Assembly (NCBI GenBank): GCA_025774865.1
Contig: JALGZO010000554.1
Location: forward strand, 1-5,988
Source: a bacterium
GTDB taxonomy: Bacteria > ARS69
Direction of reading: 5' to 3'
DNA length: 5,988 nt
This document shows, one piece after another, positions 1 to 5,988 of the stretch; within the stretch, counting starts at the first letter, position 1, and each line of letters opens with the position of its first letter. The position numbers were made by a program, and so were the translations under genes. Under the pieces are notes generated by a model. That model had not been told where the DNA came from and made no database searches. It was given only the letters and a program-made list of their open reading frames with translations.

Positions 1-68
1 ACTCCTTTCGGTGCACTCCTGTTCATCCGTCACTCCCGACGAAAGCGGCCGAGCACAGCGCTGGAAGG

Positions 69-88
69 CGAGCCAGACCGAGCCAGAT
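69..88 (+). repeat. Two adjacent 10-bp copies with one mismatch
   Basis: CGAGCCAGAC (69-78) is followed directly by CGAGCCAGAT (79-88). It lies in the leader before the cysteine synthase gene, in sequence where I see no gene on either strand. It may be a protein-binding tandem site or a chance duplication. Confidence 0.35.
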
Positions 89-186
89 CCATGCCATGAT
101 ACTCTGCGCCGGTGCCCGCATCTTCCCGTCCGTCCCGAGTACTGGCCCTGGAGCACCGGGCGGGCCGGCCACGGGCGATTCCCCCT

Positions 187-210
187 ATACCGGACTCGAA
201 ATTCCGGTAT
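187..210 (+). promoter_or_regulatory. Candidate IscR/Rrf2-type operator upstream of the cysteine synthase gene
   Basis: The arms ATACCGGA (187-194) and TCCGGTAT (203-210) are a perfect 8-bp inverted repeat around the spacer CTCGAAAT. The overall form, ATA at the left edge, GACT in the left half, an A-rich centre and TAT at the right edge over about 24-25 bp, resembles the type 1 site of IscR and related Rrf2 regulators (half-site ATASYYGACT), although several positions differ and the site is one base shorter. It ends 50 bp before the proposed TTG start. A weak -10-like TATTCT (208-213) overlaps its right arm, so a bound protein could control initiation. Rrf2 regulators commonly govern Fe-S cluster and cysteine metabolism genes, which fits the gene downstream. 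No regulator gene is present here, so the assignment is inference. Confidence 0.5.
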
Positions 211-247
211 TCTTGAGAGGACACTGATCGGCCCCATCACAAGACTC

Positions 248-256
248 GGAGGTGAT
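248..256 (+). promoter_or_regulatory. Strong Shine-Dalgarno that fixes a TTG start
   Basis: GGAGGTGAT matches the 16S anti-Shine-Dalgarno over nine bases. GGAGG (248-252) is 7 nt from the in-frame TTG at 260, the ideal spacing, but 22 nt from the in-frame ATG at 275, which is too far. This points to TTG 260 as the start of the cysteine synthase gene. Confidence 0.75.
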
Positions 257-259
257 CGC

Positions 260-1396
260 TTGCCGGGCAGCGGAATGCGCCTTCTGGACGAACGCGTTCT
301 ACGGAGGATCCGAGGGCTCAAGTGCTTGGTCGGGAACACGCCCCTTTTGGTTCTCGATTTCGAATACCGAGGTGAAAGGCGGGAGCTCTACGCCAAAGCC
401 GAGTACCTGAACATGACCGGCAGCATCAAGGACCGGATGGCGCTTCACATCATCCGGCGCGGCTACGAGCGGGGCTTTCTGTCTGGTGGCGAGCCCATCG
501 TGGAAGCGACAAGCGGCAACACCGGGATTGCCGTCGCCGGCGGCTGACGTTCCTTGGGACACCCGGTCACGATCTTCATGCCGGACTGGATGAGTCGGGA
601 GAGAATCGATCTCATCCGGAGTCTGGGTACCGAGATTCGCCTGGTCAGTAGCGAGGAGGGCGGGTTCTTGGGATCCATCCGGATGGCCGAAGAGCTCGCC
701 CAGTCCAGGGAAGGCACATTCCTGCCCCGACAGTTCTCCAACGAGGACAACATCGAAGCGCACTACGAGACCACCGGACCGGAAATCTGGTGGCAGCTTC
801 GATTCCACGGACTGAGGCCCGATGCTTTCGTCGCGGGCGTCGGGACCGGAGGCACCGTCATGGGCGCTGGACGTTACCTTCGGGAGCAGTGCCCCGACAT
901 TGCAATCCATCCCCTCGAACCGGCCAACTCGCCGACCCTCAGCCTGGGACACCGCGTGGGAAAACACCGCATTCAGGGCATCTCCGACGAGTTCGTTCCT
1001 CCCATCGTGGAGCTGGACTCACTGGACGCGGTCGTCAGCGTGGATGATGGAGACGCGATACTCATGGCCCAGAAGCTGAGCAATCAACTGGGTCTCGGGG
1101 TCGGCATTTCCTCGGGCGCGAACTTCCTGGGCGCGCTCCAGATTCAGAACGAACTGGGCGCCGAGGCCGTCGCGGTCACCGTCTTCCCGGATGACAACAA
1201 GAAGTACTTGAGCACGGATCTACTTCGGGAGGAGCCGGCGCAGGCCGGGTTTCTTTCCCCAGAAGTCGAGCTGCTCGGGTTCCGCGGATACAAGCGGGTG
1301 TGTCACACCTGCTGCGATCCGGAGGAGTGCGCGGAATCGATGCCCCGGGACGTGCTCGAATCGGCAACGCTGCCTCACTGCCCGCGCAGACCCTGA
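260..1396 (+). pseudogene. Cysteine-synthase-family PLP enzyme, interrupted by an in-frame TGA
   Basis: This is a fold-type II PLP enzyme of the cysteine synthase/cystathionine beta-synthase family, cytoplasmic, expected to replace the beta-substituent of an activated serine with a sulfur nucleophile. Numbered from TTG 260 there are 378 codons. Visible landmarks are the early GNTPLL, the PLP lysine K57 in GSIKDR, the substrate loop SGNTG (85-89), the phosphate-binding GTGGT (195-199) and SSG (284-286). The frame is broken once, at codon 96 (TGA 545-547), where family members have Gly before R-x-L-G-H; a single GGA-to-TGA change explains it, and the frame is otherwise intact. It is therefore a recent pseudogene or a sequencing error. 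The C-terminus carries C348, C351, C352, C357 and C374, an unusual cysteine-rich tail. The exact sulfur donor and acceptor cannot be assigned. No other sulfur-metabolism gene is adjacent. Confidence 0.85.
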
Positions 1397-1466
1397 ACTG
1401 TAGGTCGTCAGATCTCGTTGTGGGTCCCGAACACTCGTGTTGCATGCGTGGCAGGCGGTTATCGGC

Positions 1467-2188
<722 letters not shown>

Positions 2189-2192
<4 letters not shown>

Positions 2193-3640
2193 CCGCACGC
2201 GATCTCTTCCGCGTCGGGCTCGGCAATCTGTGGCGTCGCAAGCTCCGCAGCGGCCTGACGACGGCCGGCGTCGTGATCGCCATCGGTGCGTTCGTCACGA
2301 TGCTGTCGCTCGGCGCCGGAAACCAGCAGATGGTCACCCAGGAGTTCGAGGAGTCCGGCCTCCTCTCCGCCGTACAGGTCTATCCGAGGTCCGACGAGGT
2401 CGAAGCGGACGGTGTCGCCGCGCTGGACGATGACGCGCTCGCTGCGCTCTCCACCCTGCCCGGCGTGCGGCTGGCATTTCCGTTCGAGGACTTCGACGTG
2501 GAGGTCTCGTTCGGCGACAGCACGGTGTCCGCGAAGGCGCAGGCTCGCCCGCCGGGCGCTGAGAGCTTTCGGATCTACACGCGGCTCGTGGACGGCGAGG
2601 AGCTGACCGCGGACGACGACGACGGCGTCCTCGTAGCCGCCAATTTCCTCGACGAACTCGGGATCGACGACACGGACTCGCTCCTGGGACGGAGCGTCCG
2701 CGTATCCGTGCGCTCAGTGAGCCCGGACAGCGGCCTGGCCCGGGTGCTCGAGGGACTCGGGGACCGGCTCCGCAGCCAGTACGAGCACATCGATCGCGAT
2801 TCGCTGCACAATCGGAATTGGGTAGAGGCACAGGTGCGGCGGGAGGCGTCGGGCGCCGCGCAGCGCTTCTTCGACGGCTACCTCAACGCGCAGGTTGTCA
2901 CCGAAGACACGCTCACCGTACGCGGCGTGCTCCGGGGCGGGGATCGTCGGACGCGTCGCTCCCTTCTGATTCCCGTGGCGACAGCACGACGGTTCGCCGC
3001 GGCGGGACCCGGAGGCGATCCTGCGAAGATCCTCCCGTCGCTGCTGAGCGGGAACCTGTTCCTGCCGCCGCCAAAGGAGGGCGCAAAGAGCTACCGCCAG
3101 GCGACGCTGGTTTTGACGCCGATCGCGTCGCACTCGGCCGTCGTGGACTCGCTGGAAGCGCGGGGCTTCCGGGCGTTCAGCTACGCGGCCGAGTTCTCGC
3201 AGATCCGTCGCGCCCTGATGTTCTTCCAGCTCGGGCTCGCGTCCGTGGGGCTTGTCGCCCTGGCGACAGCGGCGCTCGGAATCGTCAACACGATGGTGAT
3301 GTCCGTGTCGGAGCGACGGCGGGAGATCGGCATCTTCAAGTCGCTCGGCGCCGAGGATCGCGACGTCCACCACCTCTTCCTGGTGGAGTCCGGTACGATC
3401 GGCGCAGTCGGCTCGGTGCTCGGCGTGCTTCTCGGCTGGGTGGTCGCACGCATCGGCTCCGCAATCGCCCAGGAGCTCATGCGGCGTCAGGATGTCCCGC
3501 CGATCGATCTGTTCGCCACGCCGCTCTGGCTCGTGGCGCTGGCGATCGGCTTCGGCACGCTCGTGGCCGTCCTGGCCGGCTGGCTGCCGGCCGCGCGTGC
3601 TTCGCGAATCGATCCGGTCCGCGCATTGCGGAACGAATGA
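2189..3640 (+). CDS. FtsX-like ABC permease with MacB-type periplasmic domain
   Basis: This 483-aa membrane protein is the partner of the ATPase just upstream; its ATG overlaps that gene's stop. The topology is the type VII pattern: a basic N-terminus, one membrane span at about 22-42, a large extracytoplasmic domain of about 300 residues (MacB periplasmic core domain), then three spans at about 345-370, 403-425 and 446-467. The SERRREIGIFKSLGA stretch after the second span and the C-terminal ASRIDPVRALRNE are hallmarks of FtsX-like permeases. Family members move lipoproteins, peptides or antibiotics by mechanotransmission rather than by a channel through the membrane. The ATPase is separate rather than fused as in E. 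coli MacB, and no HlyD-type adaptor or TolC-type gene is seen next to it. The extracytoplasmic domain holds acidic runs (ADDDD) and a possible extra helical part near residues 188-235. The substrate cannot be told from the sequence. Confidence 0.93.
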
Positions 3641-3643
3641 CCG

Positions 3644-4030
3644 CTATGGCGACCGCCGGTGAGCGGGCTGGGATCCCCAGGTCTCGCCCTCGGGCAGCAC
3701 CCGGTCACTCGGGAACTCTCCTACGAGCACCCATTTACCGGAGTCGTAGTACCAGCCGTGATCGTTTACCGTGATGAGAATTCTCTCACCCAGGAACTTC
3801 ACATCCGAAATCGGAACGGGAAGGTCGGCACCCTCCTGCCGGACCCAGCCATCCCCGTCAAGATGCCACGCTTCTCCGAAGCGATCGACGCATTCGTCAC
3901 CTCGAACCCCGATGATGCGTCCCCGCACTTCCGGGTCATAGGCGGCGTACGTCGAGCGAGATCCCAAGTGGTAGGCCATGGCAAGGGCGAGCAGGCCAAT
4001 GCACACGAACATGAAGTTTCGAGCCGTCAT
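3644..4030 (-). CDS. Small exported or membrane-anchored protein of unknown function
   Basis: I do not recognise a named family. The protein has 128 residues. Residues 5-22 (FMFVCIGLLALAMAY core) are a hydrophobic signal or anchor, with a possible signal-peptidase site after TYA near residue 29. The rest is soluble and holds two similar units: AWHLDGDGWV (54-63) and GWYYDSGKWV (92-101), both of the form W-aromatic/His-x-D-G-x-W-V followed by a beta-like stretch, as in blades of beta-propeller or carbohydrate-recognition repeats. The start is ATG 4030, preceded by a purine-rich GGAGGGGG at good spacing; the upstream extension of this frame to 4285 reads as low-complexity noncoding sequence. 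The stop (TAG) lies 3 bp from the convergent permease stop. A 10-bp tandem repeat adjoins the ribosome binding site. One Cys in the signal and one (C47) in the soluble part are present. Confidence 0.8.
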   Translation of the reverse strand: MTARNFMFVCIGLLALAMAYHLGSRSTYAAYDPEVRGRIIGVRGDECVDRFGEAWHLDGDGWVRQEGADLPVPISDVKFLGERILITVNDHGWYYDSGKWVLVGEFPSDRVLPEGETWGSQPAHRRSP

Positions 4031-4039
4031 GATCCCCCT

Positions 4040-4069
4040 CCTGCTTCCTCCTGCTTCCTCCTGCTTCCT
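4040..4069 (-). repeat. Three tandem copies of a 10-bp unit next to a ribosome binding site
   Basis: On the minus strand the unit AGGAAGCAGG occurs three times without mismatch, directly followed by AGGGGGATC and the ATG of the 128-aa gene. The Shine-Dalgarno (4041-4034) is formed by the end of the last copy and the bases after it. Such short tandem units can change copy number by slipped-strand pairing. A 10-bp change here would add or remove upstream Shine-Dalgarno-like sequence without touching the coding frame. Confidence 0.85.
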
Positions 4070-4207
4070 GGTAGCGAGGCGAACCCTACAACGTGTCGTG
4101 TCGCAGGGCGACGGGAAACCCGAGACGCGGCTCAGGAATTCCTGGCCGAATCGGAGGAAGACGGCGCCGCGGCCCCCGCGGGTCCCTGGGGATGTTGCTC
4201 GGACTTG

Positions 4208-4223
4208 CCCGCCACCTGGCGGG
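4208..4223 (-). other. SECIS-like hairpin 10 nt after a UGA
   Basis: Reading the minus strand, the TGA at 4236-4234 is followed by 10 nt, then CCCGCC (4223-4218), loop AGGT (4217-4214) and GGCGGG (4213-4208), a perfect 6-bp stem. The loop begins 16 nt after the UGA and has G as its second base. This matches the known pattern of bacterial SECIS elements (apical loop about 16-37 nt after UGA with G among its first two bases), and the AGGU loop is like that of E. coli fdhF. The bulged U of fdhF is not seen. No T-run follows on the minus strand, which argues against an intrinsic terminator in that direction; on the plus strand only TTT follows. Confidence 0.4.
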
Positions 4224-4233
4224 TTTGCGTCGT

Positions 4234-4323
4234 TCAGGTGGGGACACCGAGCTTTGGAAGGACGACGTTTCGCAGCAGGATCCACCCGCCGAGGACGAGC
4301 ACGAAGGTCAGCAAGCTATCCAT
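4234..4323 (-). CDS. 29-codon single-span membrane protein, possibly a selenoprotein extending to 4132
   Basis: The peptide starts with MDSLLTF, runs through a hydrophobic span (about residues 3-22, with GGW in it) and ends LPKLGVPT before a UGA. Translation is well supported: AAAGGAG (4337-4331) lies 7 nt upstream of the ATG. The predicted product is a one-span membrane protein with a short basic exit segment (R18, K24). I do not recognise the family with certainty. If the UGA (4236-4234) is read as selenocysteine, using the hairpin at 4223-4208, the frame continues for 33 more codons (Thr-Thr-Gln-Thr..., then a Pro/Ala/Ser-rich hydrophilic tail) to a TGA at 4134-4132, giving 63 residues with Sec at position 30, just outside the membrane. 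By my count GC3 in this extension is about 79%, above positions 1 and 2, which is compatible with coding but not decisive. No other cysteine is present. The neighbours do not reveal a role. Confidence 0.6.
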   Translation of the reverse strand: MDSLLTFVLVLGGWILLRNVVLPKLGVPT

Positions 4324-4330
4324 GGAGTGT

Positions 4331-4337
4331 CTCCTTT
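4331..4337 (-). promoter_or_regulatory. Ribosome binding site of the 29-codon gene
   Basis: AAAGGAG on the minus strand sits 7 nt before the ATG at 4323. It is the main evidence that this very short frame is translated and that the start is not the upstream in-frame ATG at 4437, whose extra residues look noncoding and overlap the 15-bp hairpin. Confidence 0.65.
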
Positions 4338-4394
4338 GGCCCATTGGATGCGAAAGGGACGTGGAGCGATTCAGAATCCGCAGGGACCTCCCGC

Positions 4395-4430
4395 CCACTC
4401 CCTCCCGGCGTGACGGCCGGGAGGGAGTGG
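4395..4430 (-). terminator. 15-bp perfect hairpin, probable terminator of the M48 peptidase gene
   Basis: Arms 4395-4409 and 4416-4430 are perfectly complementary over 15 bp (CCACTCCCTCCCGGC and its complement) with a 6-nt loop. It lies 37 bp downstream of the peptidase stop and upstream of the 29-codon gene on the same strand. No T-run follows on either strand, so it may be a U-less terminator of a GC-rich organism, a 3'-end stabiliser, or a processing site that separates expression of the two genes. Confidence 0.5.
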
Positions 4431-4467
4431 CATGCACCGTGGCGAGAAGGTGGGCGCTTCATCGGAG

Positions 4468-5745
4468 CTAGGGCCGCGCGGCGGGATCTTTCAGACGCGT
4501 TTCGGATAGCTCACGGATCCGGCGCCTGACGTACGGCCCGTCGCTCGGCGACGGCGACAGGGCAAGATACATTCTGTACTCGCGAACCGCTTCCATGACC
4601 GTGGCTCTTGCCTCCGCGATAGCCGCAAGGCCTCGATGCGGCTCGGCCATGGTCGGGTCCAGCGACGCACAAGCCGCGTACTTGCTCTCGGCGAGATCGA
4701 GAGTATCCGGATCGCTGCTCATGTGCCGTAGTGCTTCTCCGAACCAGAGCCACACTTCCGCGTCCTCCGGATCCGCTTCAAGCAACCTCTCGGCGTCTCT
4801 GACGGCCCTGTCGTACCTCCCGTTCTCCACCCAAAGCTCGACCATACTGTGCCGAACGACTCTCGTTCGGGCGGCGTACTCGTCGTTCCCCATGGTCTCT
4901 CGACCCGTGGCCACGCTTGCCCCCGCGCTCATCTCGGCGACGCGGGAGCTCACATATTCGCGTCTTGCGACGGTTCTCGGGTGATCGGCAAAGAAGAACG
5001 CAACCGGCGCCCACGGATCGTCATACTCCTCCAGAAGATGATCGAAGACCCGGGGCGCCTCTGTCACGTCGTAGTTCGCGGTCACCATGTAGTCGAGTGC
5101 CGCCAGGTCCGCCTCTGCCTCTCGGGCACGCCCGTAGCCGTTGATCGCCGCCGACGCGGTGAGATATACCGACGCTTGGGTCAGGAGATTCCAGAACAAG
5201 ACGTTTCGAGGCGCCCTTTCCGTGACGACGCCGAACACGGCGAGGCTTGCGAGTTGCGCGGCCACCGAGATGTTCTTCGTTCTCGCGTAGTTGTGGACGC
5301 CGTGTCGGTTCACCACATGAACGATCTCATGGCCCAGCACCTGCGCCAACTGGCTCTCATTCTCCAAACGGGCGACCAATCCCGCATGGATGAATATCGT
5401 ACCGTCAGGAAGCGCGAAGGCATTGAGCTCGGGGTCTCGGATCACGTGGAAACTGAAGCTGACGACAGATTCCTGAAGATGAGCGGGGACCAGACGCATT
5501 CCGACGCTCTGTACATAGTCACCCAGCACCGAATCGGCATAGACCACGCCCGCCTTTCGGAGATACTCGGTCCCGTACCGGCTCTCGCTCCAGAGCCGCC
5601 GATCCAGATCGGGTAGTTCGTCTTCCGAGACCAAGCCGGACAGGTCGAAATCACCACCCGCCGTTGCGCACCCCATGGTGGAGATCAAAAGCAATTGGAG
5701 CGCGTACCGCTTGAGGGCGTGCCGGCAGCATGAAGGTGTCCGCAT
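4468..5745 (-). CDS. M48 family metallopeptidase, lipoprotein with C-terminal TPR-like region
   Basis: This 425-aa zinc peptidase probably acts in the periplasm on misfolded or misassembled envelope proteins, as BepA, LoiP and YcaL do in E. coli. Residues 11-26 form a hydrophobic signal ending in STMGC, a non-canonical lipobox that would put the lipid on Cys26. The zinc motif HEIVH (139-143) gives His139, catalytic Glu140 and His143; the third ligand is expected to be Glu209 in EAEAD (209-213). The upstream NAFALPDGTIFIHAGL (108-123) and the later DHPRT (254-258) are also typical of the family. From about 297 to 400 there are amphipathic helices with TPR-like spacing (YDRAVRDAERLLEADPEDAE, then AESKYAACASLDP), as in BepA. 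ATG 5745 is preceded by a GAGGCGG at fair distance. The stop is TAG. It follows a partial gene on the same strand after 57 bp, so it may be in an operon with it. Confidence 0.93.
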   Translation of the reverse strand: MRTPSCCRHALKRYALQLLLISTMGCATAGGDFDLSGLVSEDELPDLDRRLWSESRYGTEYLRKAGVVYADSVLGDYVQSVGMRLVPAHLQESVVSFSFHVIRDPELNAFALPDGTIFIHAGLVARLENESQLAQVLGHEIVHVVNRHGVHNYARTKNISVAAQLASLAVFGVVTERAPRNVLFWNLLTQASVYLTASAAINGYGRAREAEADLAALDYMVTANYDVTEAPRVFDHLLEEYDDPWAPVAFFFADHPRTVARREYVSSRVAEMSAGASVATGRETMGNDEYAARTRVVRHSMVELWVENGRYDRAVRDAERLLEADPEDAEVWLWFGEALRHMSSDPDTLDLAESKYAACASLDPTMAEPHRGLAAIAEARATVMEAVREYRMYLALSPSPSDGPYVRRRIRELSETRLKDPAARP

Positions 5746-5802
5746 GTTGGTCCGCCTCGTCTCGTCCGGTCATGGAACGCGCTGATCGGCAGGCCCATGC
5801 CC

Positions 5803-5988
5803 TCAAGGAGCGTTGCCCACCGCCAACTGCGCTGGTTCCGACGCTTCCAATTCCCTTTGCGCGATTACGCTCCATCCGGAGCGCTTGAAGTCCTTCACGG
5901 CATTGCCGAAGAAGCGTCGTTCCGCTTCCTCGCCACGTTTCGCCTCGTGCAGCCAGCTCCTGTCGGCCTCCGAGTCCTGCGCCACGAC
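5803..5988 (-). CDS. 3' end of an unrecognised gene, cut by the window edge
   Basis: The minus-strand frame is open from the window edge to a TGA at 5805-5803, giving about 61 residues rich in charged amino acids (Glu, Arg, Lys, Asp), with FFGNAVKDFKRSGWSVIAQ in its middle, predicted as helical and soluble. Codon third positions are largely G or C, as in the neighbouring genes. The stop lies 57 bp ahead of the M48 peptidase start, on the same strand, so it may be the upstream gene of an operon. I see no family motif. It could also be a chance open frame, since the piece is short and no start is visible. Confidence 0.45.
   Translation of the reverse strand, partial: VVAQDSEADRSWLHEAKRGEEAERRFFGNAVKDFKRSGWSVIAQRELEASEPAQLAVGNAP

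Noticed and set aside
1-224. A coding region in the leader, on the plus strand (11-259) or the minus strand (224-30).
   Set aside because: Neither shows a family motif or ribosome binding site, and the operator-like repeat and strong Shine-Dalgarno at 248 mark this as upstream regulatory sequence.
545-590. Reading the TGA in the cysteine synthase as selenocysteine.
   Set aside because: The position is a structural glycine in the family, not a catalytic Cys, and the best hairpins after it (GGG-ACA-CCC at once, or a 4-5 bp CCGG stem with a large loop lacking an early G) do not fit a SECIS.
1430-1441. AACAC-TC-GTGTT palindrome before the ABC operon as an operator.
   Set aside because: The 5-bp arms are short and I see no convincing promoter around them; chance is likely in this much sequence.
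4031-4285. N-terminal extension of the 128-aa protein up to 4285.
   Set aside because: The ATG at 4030 has a strong Shine-Dalgarno and starts right before a signal sequence; the upstream residues look noncoding and overlap the small membrane gene.
4849-5616. A 255-codon plus-strand open frame opposite the M48 peptidase.
   Set aside because: It is antisense to a gene with clear HExxH and EAEAD motifs; no family resemblance of its own and no good ribosome binding site was seen.

Overview
This is a GC-rich bacterial window with tightly packed genes. The M48 peptidase looks like a lipoprotein, and the type VII (MacB/FtsX-like) ABC pair is of a kind common in Gram-negative envelopes, so a Gram-negative host is likely. 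The style fits an uncultured lineage such as Gemmatimonadota or a neighbouring phylum, but that is a weak inference: there is no rRNA or phylogenetic marker here.

Left part, plus strand (1-1396): a leader with no gene that I can support, then a perfect 8-bp inverted repeat at 187-210 resembling an IscR/Rrf2-type operator. Next come a strong Shine-Dalgarno and a TTG-started cysteine-synthase-family gene (260-1396). The gene has an in-frame TGA at 545-547 where a glycine (GGA) is expected, so it is either a very recent pseudogene or a base-calling error. Its C-terminus is cysteine-rich.

Middle, plus strand (1467-3640): a two-gene ABC operon, an ATPase and a FtsX-like permease joined by an ATGA overlap. 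No membrane-fusion or outer-membrane partner lies next to it.

Right part, minus strand (3644-5988), in transcription order: the 3' end of an unrecognised gene (5988-5803), an M48 metallopeptidase lipoprotein with C-terminal TPR-like helices (5745-4468), a 15-bp perfect hairpin that may be its terminator, a 29-codon single-membrane-span small protein (4323-4234), and a 128-aa exported or anchored protein with two similar Trp-rich units (4030-3644). The last gene ends 3 bp from the end of the permease gene, converging on it.

The most interesting spot is the end of the 29-codon gene. Its UGA is followed, after 10 nt, by a 6-bp GC stem with an AGGU loop, which is the spacing and loop expected of a bacterial SECIS element, and the frame stays open for 33 more codons. 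It could be an undescribed small membrane selenoprotein. An ordinary 29-aa peptide followed by an unrelated hairpin remains possible. No obvious pathway ties the genes of the window together; the link between the candidate Rrf2-type operator and cysteine/Fe-S metabolism is inference.
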